This document shows positions 7,286 through 15,733 of a DNA stretch of 19,128 nt, one piece after another. The stretch lies in NCBI GenBank assembly GCA_047625765.1, contig JBLHRE010000019.1, positions 1 through 19,128 on the forward strand. The letters are read 5' to 3'. The DNA comes from JBLHRE01 sp047625765. Lineage in GTDB: Bacteria > Bacteroidota > Bacteroidia > Flavobacteriales > JBLHRE01. The position numbers were made by a program, and so were the translations under genes. The notes beneath the pieces were generated by a model. It was not told where the DNA came from and searched no databases. It saw nothing but the letters and a program-made list of their open reading frames with translations. Within the stretch, counting starts at the first letter, position 1, and each line of letters starts with the position of its first letter.

Positions 7286-8140
7286 TTATAAAATTTCTAA
7301 ATGTTTTTTTTGGAGGGCATTGTTAAATAAATCCCTTTCCATTTTCTTTAAAGACTCGATCTTTCTACTGTTCAGAATTATACTCTCTATATTAGGCCTA
7401 ACAAAGTCTATAGGTGCTTGTGCTCCTTCCAATAAATAGTCATAAAATCGAACTATTACCCAATTATCAGCTTCCTTACTTTCGTAGAAACTATTATATC
7501 TTAAAAAACGAGATGTTTTACCCGAATAATGGATACTTACCTTGGAAATGAGTTCATCAAAACTCATCCATAAAGAATCGTTTAAATGCAAATCAGAAGC
7601 ATATTTGAAACAATAGTCTTCTACATACTCTTTATCTTCCTCACCTACACCATATCTAAATTTCTTAACAAATTCAGACGATTCAGGAGCTTCTGCACTG
7701 AAGGTTGCATAAGCCACTTTCACAATATTTGTGCGTAGTTTAAAATTATTGAGATTCGAATTGTAGTAGTCTTCTATTTCTTGCTTTGGAATTACCGTAT
7801 CTAAAATACTAGACAACATTTGTTGCTGGTAGGCATACTTCAATAAAGAATTACGATAATTCCTAACACGCGTTTCTATACTTTTCTCTGCATCGGTTAA
7901 ATTAACATCTGCCTTTTGAAGCACTAATAAATTTGTTGCCCACTGCTGCACAAAATTATTGGCAAAGTCTAAACTATCGTCTTTACTTAAACCTCTAGGA
8001 AAGGCTGCATCAATCTCAGATTTTCTTAAATAATTATCATAGACCCTTGCAACAACTTTATCCACTGCTTTAGGCTTAAAAAGGCCATTGCAAGAAGAAA
8101 AAGCAAGAAGAATAATTAATAAATAAAAAAATCTAAACAT
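7286..8140 (-). CDS. SurA/PpiC-related lipoprotein with degenerate isomerase domain
   Basis: A 284-residue lipoprotein: hydrophobic signal ending in the lipobox AFSSC (Cys17), then a SurA-like N-terminal chaperone region (DKVVARVYDNYLRKSEID and the following helices, about 25-140). The second half aligns only in outline with a parvulin domain: it keeps the FKLRTNIVKVAYATF-like first strand and a VIVRFYDY-like late strand but lacks the conserved His and the GYH motif. It is therefore probably a membrane-tethered chaperone without isomerase activity. It lies 4 bases downstream of the 650-residue isomerase gene and 1 base upstream of the SurA-like gene. Assignment rests on the N-terminal pattern and position; the exact role is inferred. 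Confidence 0.75.
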   Translation of the reverse strand: MFRFFYLLIILLAFSSCNGLFKPKAVDKVVARVYDNYLRKSEIDAAFPRGLSKDDSLDFANNFVQQWATNLLVLQKADVNLTDAEKSIETRVRNYRNSLLKYAYQQQMLSSILDTVIPKQEIEDYYNSNLNNFKLRTNIVKVAYATFSAEAPESSEFVKKFRYGVGEEDKEYVEDYCFKYASDLHLNDSLWMSFDELISKVSIHYSGKTSRFLRYNSFYESKEADNWVIVRFYDYLLEGAQAPIDFVRPNIESIILNSRKIESLKKMERDLFNNALQKKHLEIL

Positions 8141-8144
8141 TGAT

Positions 8145-10097
8145 TTACTTGATTTCCAACAAGACTTTATCCTCTACCGATACTGGGAATTTCATTCTTA
8201 ATTCCTTAATCCATTCTTGTTCTAAGAACGATTGATAATCGGCTATAACAACTCCTCTTGAATCTTGTAATTCTTTAGGACTTGGTTTTAGATTTTCATG
8301 TACGTAAACAAATTTCACTCCTGCATCAGAATTCACAAAAGCTCCTGATCCAATTGTTGGCTTATTGGCTTCAACAAAAACATCATCTCCTTGTGCAAAA
8401 ACCCCTCTTTCGAAACTAACATTTAATTGAGATTTCACATTAAGTTTCTCCAAAATCCAATCAGAAGGCTTGCCCTTTTCAATAAATTTCTTGGCTTTTT
8501 TTGCCATTCTCTCGCTAGCAGCACTTACTACAGAGGCTTCTACTCTATCTCCCCACATGTACACATCTCTTCTAGACTCAAAAAAGTTCTTTAATCCAGA
8601 AGTGTCTCTTGTAGCCTTATTCCAAACTTTATCGCCCATCAATTCGAATAACAAAATACCATCGCGGTACTCTTGCATCAAATTCCTGAACTCAGGATAC
8701 TTGTCTTCTAAACGGCCATTCTCGTAGTCAAGTATGCACTTTTCTACAAATTCCGTATAATATTTATCTACCAACGATTTAACAGGAATTGCTTGTGCGT
8801 TTCTAACTTGCTTAGATGCCAAATATTCGGTGAAGGCAGGCTGCTTAAACTTTAAACCATCAATAACAAATAGGGTGGATTTGTATCTTAAAGGACGTTC
8901 TGTATTCCAGGTACCTTTAAAGTAATCTGTATTTACAAGATTGTAAAAATCATTTCGTTCTTTAAGGTATTCCTTAAACTGGTATTCCTTTTTCAAACGG
9001 TCTACAAATACTTTTTTGCTTAATTGTGATCTAGAGTCTTTTTGGATTCTTCCTTCCAGCTCATAGCGCATTTCTTCGAAGGGCTTTAATCCTTCCTTTT
9101 CCTTTAATTGGATAATATGCCAACCGAAATTGGTTTTAATTGGTGCAGAAATATCGCCCGGAGATTCTAACTTAAACGAAGCATCTTCGAATGGTTCAAC
9201 CATTTCGTTGATACCAAATATTGGAAGTACCCCTCCTTTTTCCGCAGAAATATTATCATCAGAATACAATTCTGCCAATTGATTGAAATCTTCGCCATTT
9301 CTAAGACGAACATATAATTCGTCTATTTTTATTTTGGATTTTTTCAATTCTTCTTCATTCATCCTACTGTTCGCTTTCACCATTAAGTGTGCAACTTTTA
9401 CTTTTCCTCTAGCAGGTCTTTTATCGTGAATTTTTAGAATATGATATCCAAAACGAGTTCTAATAGGCATAGACACATTTCCTACCGGAGTGTTAAATGC
9501 AGCCGATTCGAAAGGGTACACCATGTATAATGCAGAAAAGTAACCTAAGTTTCCATGATTTTCTGCAGCCGATGGATCGTTAGATTTTTCCTTAGCTATA
9601 GTCCCAAAATCTTCTCCTTGCTGAATTTTCTTACGCAAATTCAAAATCTGATTGTAAGCTCTTAATGTATCAGAAGGTTTTGCAGATTCGTCTACATTAA
9701 TCAAAATATGACTTGCACTTACATCCAATTGCAAGCGCTCGTAGGCCTCTGCTATAAGATATTTAGAAACCTTAGAGTCTATCAAATAAGGCTTTGCCAA
9801 TTGGACTCTATAACCTTCTAATTCGCGAATAAATGAAGGGACAGTATCCATTCCTAAACTTTCGGATTCTTTTACCTTTAGTTTAAAATTGGTGAACATC
9901 TCCAAATAATCGGCCACCGATTTCTTTTGCTCTAGGTTACCAATTCCTTGGTTTTTATTATAAACCCTTAAAAATTCTGATAGATAAACATCATCATCAC
10001 CAATTGTCATTAACACTTTATCACTAGTGTTTTGACCAAGTACGTTTAAGCACAAAACTGTTGCGCACAACAATCCAATAAAACTCTTATTCATCAT
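8145..10097 (-). CDS. Large periplasmic peptidyl-prolyl isomerase with two parvulin domains
   Basis: A 650-residue exported protein. It has a signal peptide (about 1-21, ending VLGQ), an N-terminal helical chaperone region (about 25-120), parvulin domain 1 (about 125-228, starting SASHILINV, with GNLGYF and FGYHILKI) and parvulin domain 2 (about 232-335, starting VAHLMV, with KGGVLPIFG and FGWHIIQLKE). A C-terminal region of about 300 residues has no motif I recognise. Both parvulin domains keep the family's paired histidines, so both look active. It is first of four tightly spaced genes and has its own promoter-like sequence after guaB. It probably folds or escorts outer-membrane and secreted proteins. 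Confidence 0.9.
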   Translation of the reverse strand: MMNKSFIGLLCATVLCLNVLGQNTSDKVLMTIGDDDVYLSEFLRVYNKNQGIGNLEQKKSVADYLEMFTNFKLKVKESESLGMDTVPSFIRELEGYRVQLAKPYLIDSKVSKYLIAEAYERLQLDVSASHILINVDESAKPSDTLRAYNQILNLRKKIQQGEDFGTIAKEKSNDPSAAENHGNLGYFSALYMVYPFESAAFNTPVGNVSMPIRTRFGYHILKIHDKRPARGKVKVAHLMVKANSRMNEEELKKSKIKIDELYVRLRNGEDFNQLAELYSDDNISAEKGGVLPIFGINEMVEPFEDASFKLESPGDISAPIKTNFGWHIIQLKEKEGLKPFEEMRYELEGRIQKDSRSQLSKKVFVDRLKKEYQFKEYLKERNDFYNLVNTDYFKGTWNTERPLRYKSTLFVIDGLKFKQPAFTEYLASKQVRNAQAIPVKSLVDKYYTEFVEKCILDYENGRLEDKYPEFRNLMQEYRDGILLFELMGDKVWNKATRDTSGLKNFFESRRDVYMWGDRVEASVVSAASERMAKKAKKFIEKGKPSDWILEKLNVKSQLNVSFERGVFAQGDDVFVEANKPTIGSGAFVNSDAGVKFVYVHENLKPSPKELQDSRGVVIADYQSFLEQEWIKELRMKFPVSVEDKVLLEIK

Positions 10098-10122
10098 TTT
10101 TAAGTGGTTTTTTTAAGGGTAA

Positions 10123-10152
10123 CAAATGTAACTAATACAGCCTATTTAGCAA
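10123..10152 (-). promoter_or_regulatory. Bacteroidota-type promoter before the folding-factor genes
   Basis: On the minus strand a TTG (10152-10150) is followed after 19 bases by TACATTTG (10130-10123), matching the Bacteroidota -33/-7 pattern TTG-N(17-23)-TAnnTTTG. A transcript would start near 10116, some 20 bases before the ATG at 10097. It lies in the 57-base gap after guaB and could express the isomerase-moxR genes independently. Sequence match only. Confidence 0.5.
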
Positions 10153-10154
10153 GT

Positions 10155-11624
10155 TTATCTGCTATAGTTAGGAGCTTCTCTTGTTATAGTAACATCATGG
10201 GGGTGACTTTCGTTCATTCCGGCAGAAGTAATGCGCACAAATTGAGCATTTTTAAGATCCGTAATGGTACGAGATCCGCAGTAACCCATTCCAGATCTTA
10301 ATCCTCCGATAAACTGATACATAATCTCTGTAAGCATTCCTTTATAGGGTACACGACCTACAATTCCTTCTGGAACTAATTTTTTTAAATCGTCTTCTGC
10401 ATCTTGGAAATAACGGTCTTTAGAGCCTTTTTGCATCGCTTCTATAGATCCCATTCCTCGGTAAGTCTTAAACTTTCTTCCTTCATAGATGATCGCTTCG
10501 CCAGGCGATTCGTGCGTACCAGCCAACAAAGAACCCAACATTACAGAATCTGCACCTGCTGCCAAGGCCTTAACAATATCACCCGTAAAACGAATACCAC
10601 CATCTGCAATTACAGGAACACCCGTACCTTTTAATGCTTTGGCTACTTCTAGTACTGCTGATAATTGCGGATATCCTACTCCTGCGATAACTCTGGTTGT
10701 ACAAATTGATCCAGGACCAATCCCAACTTTTACTGCATCGGCTCCTGCTTCTGCCAAGTATATTGCCGCATCTGCCGTTGCAATATTTCCAACAACACAC
10801 TCCAAAGTTGGATGCTTTGCCTTGATCTTTTTCAATACATCAACCACTCCTTTGGTATGCCCATGAGCAGTATCAATAATAATAGCATCGATGTTGGCTT
10901 TTACCAAAGCATCTACACGATCTAGAACATCGCCAGTAACACCTACGCCAGCAGCAACTCGCAATCTTCCAAACTGGTCTTTACAAGCGTTTGGTTGTTC
11001 TTTTACTTTTATAATATCGCGGTATGTAATTAAACCAACCAATTTGTGGTTCTTATCTACTACCGGTAATTTTTCTATTTTATGTTTTTGTAGAATATCT
11101 TCTGCTTGATTAAGAGAAGTATTTTCTGAAGTTGTAACCACATTTTCTGAGGTCATTACTTCTGCAACAGGGCGTTGGTCGTCCTTTTCGAATCTTAAAT
11201 CTCTGTTGGTAACAATACCAACCAATTTCATGTCTTCGTCTACTACAGGAATACCTCCAATTTTATACTCCCGCATCATGCGTTTAGCATCTATAACCAA
11301 TGCGGTTTGATGCAAGGTTACAGGATCTAAAATCATCCCGCTTTCTGCACGTTTAACACGTCTCGCCTCTAAAGCTTGTTCTTGGATCGTCATGCTTTTA
11401 TGCAAAACACCAATACCACCTTCTCTAGCCATAGCAATTGCCATTTCACTTTCTGTAACCGTATCCATGGCTGCAGAAATAATAGGCGTATTTAAGCTAA
11501 TGTTTCTCGTAAATTTTGTTGCTGTTGACACATCACGTGGAAGGATTTCCGAATAAGCGGGAACCAATAGGACGTCATCGTAGGTAAGGCCTTCGCCTAC
11601 AAATTTTTCTGAACTGAATGACAT
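10155..11624 (-). CDS. guaB: IMP dehydrogenase
   Basis: A 489-residue cytoplasmic enzyme that oxidises IMP to XMP with NAD+, the committed step of GMP synthesis. The TIM-barrel core is split by two CBS domains (about 96-205). The catalytic loop GIGPGSICTTR places the nucleophile at Cys308. The phosphate/nucleotide-binding segments ADGGIRFTGD, LGSLLAGTHESPG and YRGMGSIEAM, and the flap EGIVGRVPYKG (420-429), are all present, so the protein looks complete and active. The start at 11624 is supported by the conserved FVGEGLTYDDVLLVP N-terminus and by a promoter about 37 bases upstream. Four folding-factor and ATPase genes follow on the same strand. Confidence 0.97.
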   Translation of the reverse strand: MSFSSEKFVGEGLTYDDVLLVPAYSEILPRDVSTATKFTRNISLNTPIISAAMDTVTESEMAIAMAREGGIGVLHKSMTIQEQALEARRVKRAESGMILDPVTLHQTALVIDAKRMMREYKIGGIPVVDEDMKLVGIVTNRDLRFEKDDQRPVAEVMTSENVVTTSENTSLNQAEDILQKHKIEKLPVVDKNHKLVGLITYRDIIKVKEQPNACKDQFGRLRVAAGVGVTGDVLDRVDALVKANIDAIIIDTAHGHTKGVVDVLKKIKAKHPTLECVVGNIATADAAIYLAEAGADAVKVGIGPGSICTTRVIAGVGYPQLSAVLEVAKALKGTGVPVIADGGIRFTGDIVKALAAGADSVMLGSLLAGTHESPGEAIIYEGRKFKTYRGMGSIEAMQKGSKDRYFQDAEDDLKKLVPEGIVGRVPYKGMLTEIMYQFIGGLRSGMGYCGSRTITDLKNAQFVRITSAGMNESHPHDVTITREAPNYSR

Positions 11625-11660
11625 AAGAGAACGTTTTGCAATTTATGATTGAATTGCGCA

Positions 11661-11694
11661 CAAAATTACGAATTTTTGATGAATTAATACGCAA
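11661..11694 (-). promoter_or_regulatory. Bacteroidota-type promoter of guaB
   Basis: On the minus strand TTG (11694-11692) is followed after 23 bases by TAATTTTG (11668-11661), an exact TAnnTTTG -7 element. The predicted start of transcription is near 11655, giving a leader of about 30 bases before the guaB ATG. No riboswitch-like structure is apparent in this short leader. Confidence 0.5.
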
Positions 11695-11717
11695 GTGATT
11701 TGCATGAAAATTGAGGG

Positions 11718-11852
11718 ATGGAAACGCAACAAGGAGGTGAAAGCAGTGTGCTTGAATATTTTAAAAAATGGGGCACGCCTTATAGTAAAGAACATAATGT
11801 GCAACACATGTGTCGTATATTGAAAAATCCTTTGAACGAAATTGACGTATAA
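11718..11852 (+). CDS. Possible small ORF (44 codons), unrecognised
   Basis: An ATG at 11718 opens a 44-codon frame ending in TAA; its product is hydrophilic and contains LEYFKKWGTPYSKEHNVQHM. I recognise no family. The composition looks protein-like, but such a short frame can arise by chance. Inside it, AAGGAGGTGA (11731-11740) is an almost perfect Shine-Dalgarno sequence, placed about 10 bases before an in-frame GTG (11748), which would give a 34-residue product. It may be a fragment of a decayed gene, like the Mrr remnant that follows. Confidence 0.2.
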   Translation: METQQGGESSVLEYFKKWGTPYSKEHNVQHMCRILKNPLNEIDV

Positions 11853-11961
11853 GTCTGACCACTAAAAACCTTATAACCATGACTTTCGCAGGTAATTGCA
11901 TCCTAATAAATGTATATTTATAAGGGTTATAATAAGCTCCCAATATTAAGAAAAACAGCAA

Positions 11962-12309
11962 ATGCCATTACCTAAACACGATGAAATAAGGTTACCCGAT
12001 TTGAAATTATTAAAAGAGAAAATTAAGCTGAGTGAATTTATTCAACCATTTGCTAAACACTTTACAATTGCCTTTGAAAAATTGGTAGTTAGTCTTTTGC
12101 GAAAAATGGGATATGGTGGAGAAATTCAAAAGTTTATCGAAGCATTGGTAGTTGCTCCATCTAATAAAGGCATTTTCATAACAACATCATACTACACAAA
12201 AGGAGCAATTGAATACGCAAATAATCTAAATGGTTCTGCAACCTTAGTCTTAATTGACGGAAAACAACTTGCAGAAAACCTAAGATCGCTCGGATCTACC
12301 TATCGATAG
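11962..12309 (+). pseudogene. Shrunken Mrr-type restriction endonuclease lacking its catalytic core
   Basis: A 115-residue frame built from three separated parts of an Mrr-family type IV (methyl-directed) restriction enzyme, which is normally about 300 residues. Residues 1-36 resemble the start of the Mrr N-terminal winged helix (MPLPKHDEIRLPDLKLL). Residues 37-53 match the first helix of the nuclease domain (FEKLVVSLLRKMGYGG). Residues 54-105 match the late nuclease domain (EIQKFIEALVV, NKGIFITTSYYTKGAIEYA, LVLIDGKQLAE). The section normally between GYGG and EIQKF, about 44 residues containing the G-D-G-G-I-D and Q-A-K catalytic motifs, is absent, as are the rest of the winged helix and the usual C-terminal tail. 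The frame stays open across both gaps. Nuclease activity is not expected; it is most likely a decaying gene, less likely a retained small protein. Confidence 0.75.
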
Positions 12310-12438
12310 ACAGATTTGAAATCCTTGCTTACAAAGTATTGCAACAGCGTAATATTCAGCAAAAATTTTTCTCTACAATAACAAATTCCTATTTACAAAT
12401 GTAACATTGGATAGCAGAAATTGATAGCGAAGAATCCT

Positions 12439-14445
12439 TTATCGCAACAACGTAACAGAACCTCTAAGCAATTGAAATTGCCCTTCTTTATCTTCGAAGG
12501 TTAAGAAATAGACATACACTCCTGTAGGCACATCATTTCCTTTCCGATTTTTACCGTCCCAACCAATGGTTGCATCGAAAGATCTAAAAAGCATATCTCC
12601 AAAACGGCTATAAATCTGCATTTCAAACTCGGTTGGAATATAATTGTTCATTACCGGGCCAAATATCGGATTTAAACCGTTTGGCGTAAAGGCATTGGCA
12701 ATATAAAAGGTAGGTGCACTTTCTACACAAATAGCATTCGACCAGGATTCTGGTTGCGTATTAAATCTATTTGCTGGGCTGGCTGATGTGGCCTTTATCT
12801 GATAACAAATAGGCTGCCCTTGAGCCACTAAAGCCATTGCATTGTCTTGATATTGCAAGGTGCTAGCCGACACAGTAGCCAAGCTAGTATAGGCTCCTCC
12901 TATTACCCTAAACAATTCGTAATCTACCACTCCATTATCCCAATTTTGGTAGGCCGTCCAATTGATGGTATTTACACCAGACTGTCCGTTAACTTGCATA
13001 ATAATTTGACTACTGGTATCGGAAATAATAACGGAAACACCACAGAAATTCTCTGCAACCACTCTGTAATAAGCTTTTTGTGCAACTGATGATAAACTGA
13101 CATCGGAATAAATTACTGATGTAGGTCCATTTGGAGTAATAGCAGAAAGTGTGCTATAGGGGCCGTTTGCATCGAAAGACCTTTGCAACCAATAATTACT
13201 AATATCTGGTTCTTGATCTAAGATTACTGACACATCAATTTTATTGGTATTGATATTTACACCCACAGATTCCATTATTACATATTCTGGATCTATAGGC
13301 AGGTGAATGTTAATACAAGTAAAATTAGAACTTGAGGTTTTTAATGCATTGCCGTCAACCGCTTGTATTTTGTAACAATAGTTAGAATCTGATTGCAGAC
13401 TATTGTCCACATAATTTAAGGCAGTGGTATTTGCAATTTCTTGATACAACCCTCCATTCAAAGATCGCATTATGCGATACCCTCCAACCCCATTTTGCCA
13501 ATTTAAATAAGCCGTCCAATTGATGGTTGCTGTTCCTGCACAAGCATCACCTTGCAGTGTCATAAATATGGTTTGCTGTTCGGAGCCCAAAGGCCCAACA
13601 TTGCCGCAGGTATCCATAGCAGCAATTTTGTAACGCTCAAATCCAAGGTCGGCAGATGAATTATTATTGACATACGAGGTAGCATTTCTAAGGGTATCTA
13701 ATATTTGCCAGTTGCCTCCTATGTTTTGATATACGATATAATCTTGCACATCTTTATCTACAGATCCAAACCACCCCACAATTGCATTATTAGCTCCATT
13801 TACACTTACAGAGTCTATATCAATTACCAAAGGTGCATCGTTATCATAGAAATCTACGTACTGGGTTTCTGAATTGGAAAAACAGGAATTAGAATCGTTT
13901 AATACCACAAAATAAATTGCACTGTTACAACCCGGAATAGTGTCTTTATAAAATTTAGTAGCCACAGAGTCTAACCGAATAAAAGGTGTACCTATTGGAC
14001 TTGATCTATAAATATAATAATACGGAAAGGAAGCATTCTGACTGCTAGCACTTACGGTTTCGCTCCAAAACAAATGCACAGCACTGTCTGCATCCATAGT
14101 AAAGTCTATCCAAAGCGGACTTAATGTATCGGAACTAATAATATTACCTAAATTGTCTTCCACTTCCATCCAATACGACCCTTGCTCTGCAGGGATCGCA
14201 CTAAAAGTATAGATGCTTTTTGAATAGCTACTTATGGTAGTTTTTGCAGAACCCAAAGCTGTTTTTTCGTACAAATAATAAGCAACAAAATCACTCGAGG
14301 GGTCTGCCGGAATACTCCATGTTAGCGTTCTTTTTCCGCTTCCTTCTATGCTCACACAATTTAACACAGGCGCATCTGTTATTTGACCTACCGCTGATAA
14401 AGCAAACAAAATAATTAGCCCGGTAAAAATTGTTTTAACCCTCAT
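12439..14445 (-). CDS. Fibronectin-III-like T9SS type B surface protein
   Basis: A 668-residue exported protein with a signal peptide (MRVKTIFTGLIILFALSAVGQ). I chose the ATG at 14445, 4 bases after the stop of the upstream peptidase gene; an ATG at 14463 would overlap that gene and add six residues. The body consists of about six fibronectin-III-like modules, seen as repeated INWTAY-, YRIMR- or YELFR-, and CYKIQA-type strands. The C-terminal ~90 residues are a type B T9SS sorting domain: IANAFTPNGLN, IYSRFGDMLFRSF, WDGKNRKGNDVPTGVYVYFLTF, ending RGSVTLLR. No enzyme domain is visible; a cell-surface binding or structural role is inferred. It is the last gene of the protease block. No convincing terminator was seen in 12310-12438. 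Confidence 0.9.
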   Translation of the reverse strand: MRVKTIFTGLIILFALSAVGQITDAPVLNCVSIEGSGKRTLTWSIPADPSSDFVAYYLYEKTALGSAKTTISSYSKSIYTFSAIPAEQGSYWMEVEDNLGNIISSDTLSPLWIDFTMDADSAVHLFWSETVSASSQNASFPYYYIYRSSPIGTPFIRLDSVATKFYKDTIPGCNSAIYFVVLNDSNSCFSNSETQYVDFYDNDAPLVIDIDSVSVNGANNAIVGWFGSVDKDVQDYIVYQNIGGNWQILDTLRNATSYVNNNSSADLGFERYKIAAMDTCGNVGPLGSEQQTIFMTLQGDACAGTATINWTAYLNWQNGVGGYRIMRSLNGGLYQEIANTTALNYVDNSLQSDSNYCYKIQAVDGNALKTSSSNFTCINIHLPIDPEYVIMESVGVNINTNKIDVSVILDQEPDISNYWLQRSFDANGPYSTLSAITPNGPTSVIYSDVSLSSVAQKAYYRVVAENFCGVSVIISDTSSQIIMQVNGQSGVNTINWTAYQNWDNGVVDYELFRVIGGAYTSLATVSASTLQYQDNAMALVAQGQPICYQIKATSASPANRFNTQPESWSNAICVESAPTFYIANAFTPNGLNPIFGPVMNNYIPTEFEMQIYSRFGDMLFRSFDATIGWDGKNRKGNDVPTGVYVYFLTFEDKEGQFQLLRGSVTLLR

Positions 14446-14449
14446 ATTT

Positions 14450-15733
14450 TTATTCCTTGGCACCTACTACAACTTCTACCATTTCTTCTTTAACCAAATA
14501 GCGATTCGCCAAATCCTTAAGATCCTTTGCTTCGATATTTCTGATGGTATCCATGTAAGTTATATAATAATTCTGGTTCAAGCCGTGTAGCTGAACTCCT
14601 TTAAACATATCCATTTGCTCCATCGGGCCATCTGCAGATTTCAATAACTGCCCCAACAAGTAACTTTTGACATTAGAAAGCTCCTCTTCTGGAACCAAGT
14701 CTGATTTTAAACGTTCTATTTCCTTATATATTTCTATTAAAGCTTGCTTAGTCGATGCTGCACCTACTTCGGTGCTTATATTAAAAAGTCCACATCCTTT
14801 TAAGCCTTGCAACGAAGCTCCAATGCCATAAGTAAACCCTTTATCTTCTCTTATGTTTTTCATTAGTCTTGAGCCGAAATAACCGCCCAAAACAGTAATT
14901 AGCACTTTTAAGCTTGGATAATCTTTGTGGTAAACATCTGGCATTAATGCTCCTATTCTAATAGCAGACTGTACGGCACCTTCTTTAGCGATAAATTGCG
15001 TTCCACCTGTTGTAATAGGTTGGGGATATTCAAAAACATGCGTTTCGCCTATACCTAAATCCCCATCAAATTTCTCTTGCAATAGCTCAGGAAATCTCTC
15101 AGGAATTTTACCCGAACAAAATAAATTGCAATTGGGAAAAGTGTAGTAATTTTTAAAGAATTCTGGTAAGTCTGAATTCCCAATTTGGTCAAAATCTTTT
15201 AAATCTGCATGAATCCCATAAGGGTGATCTGTTCCAAAAAGATTCTCGAAAAACTGGCGCCTGGCAATGGAACTCACCTTTTCCGATTCTACTAAAAAGC
15301 CTTGTTTCTTTTGGTTTAATTCCGATTCGAATTCCTCTTTTGGAAATGTAACATTTTCAAAAATTTCGGCAACCAAATCCAACACTTTAGACAAGTGTTT
15401 GTTTAAGGTATAAACAGTAAGACTGGCTTTAGTTTGACCTACAGAAATATCTGTATAAGCACCTAAAGCATCAAAGGCCTCGGCCAATAGGAACGAAGAA
15501 TATTTTTTTGTTCCCTCTAACAACATTTTGTTACTCATAGATGCTTGTAGCAGTTTATTTTGAAATGCAGAGCCTGCATTAAAAACAAACTCTAAGCGCA
15601 TTACATCTATAGAGGCTGCATCAATGGTATGTACTTGCATACCATTACTTAACTTATAAGAAGAAATAGGAACAAATGTTGGGTTGCTAATTGCGTGGCA
15701 ATCGGGAGCAATACTTCTATCTAAATCCATCAT
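14450..15733 (-). CDS. M16-family peptidase-like protein, inactive subunit
   Basis: A 427-residue protein of the M16B (insulinase/processing-peptidase) fold. At the place of the zinc motif HxxEH it has a sequence around NKMLLEGTKKYSS (69-80) without the metal-binding residues, so it is not a metallopeptidase by itself. It keeps the Arg295 and Tyr302 pair (REDKGFTYG) in the C-terminal half that contributes to substrate binding in M16 partners. This matches the known two-subunit arrangement in which one subunit carries zinc and the other the R/Y pair. Its ATG overlaps the stop of the active subunit by 4 bases (ATGA), consistent with equimolar synthesis and a heterodimer. No signal peptide is obvious. 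Confidence 0.92.
   Translation of the reverse strand: MMDLDRSIAPDCHAISNPTFVPISSYKLSNGMQVHTIDAASIDVMRLEFVFNAGSAFQNKLLQASMSNKMLLEGTKKYSSFLLAEAFDALGAYTDISVGQTKASLTVYTLNKHLSKVLDLVAEIFENVTFPKEEFESELNQKKQGFLVESEKVSSIARRQFFENLFGTDHPYGIHADLKDFDQIGNSDLPEFFKNYYTFPNCNLFCSGKIPERFPELLQEKFDGDLGIGETHVFEYPQPITTGGTQFIAKEGAVQSAIRIGALMPDVYHKDYPSLKVLITVLGGYFGSRLMKNIREDKGFTYGIGASLQGLKGCGLFNISTEVGAASTKQALIEIYKEIERLKSDLVPEEELSNVKSYLLGQLLKSADGPMEQMDMFKGVQLHGLNQNYYITYMDTIRNIEAKDLKDLANRYLVKEEMVEVVVGAKE

Larger units (their letters stand above)
11625..11961. other. Intergenic region between guaB and the Mrr remnant
   Basis: A 337-base stretch holding the guaB promoter on the minus strand and a possible 44-codon plus-strand ORF (11718-11852). 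Other material is A+T-rich without a recognisable gene. An 8-bp inverted repeat (TTATAACC at 11871, GGTTATAA at 11925) is too short and far apart to call. A minus-strand open frame across 11761-11961 has no family features. Confidence 0.6.

Noticed and set aside
11871..11932. Inverted repeat TTATAACC / GGTTATAA
   Set aside because: Only 8 bp with a 46-base loop in A+T-rich DNA; expected by chance and not placed like a terminator or operator.
11761..11961. 66-codon open frame on the minus strand in the guaB-Mrr gap
   Set aside because: It has no recognisable family and no promoter, and it overlaps the better small plus-strand ORF; treated as chance.
12310..12438. Possible terminator or gene tail between the Mrr remnant and the Fn3 protein
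   Set aside because: Only a weak GCGA/TCGC pairing was found. A short open frame (SIDRFEILAYK) in another phase has no convincing match to the Mrr C-terminus.
11625..12438. Idea of a defence island or mobile element around the Mrr-like gene
   Set aside because: No transposase, integrase, methyltransferase, terminal repeats or target-site duplication is visible; only the single shrunken gene supports it.
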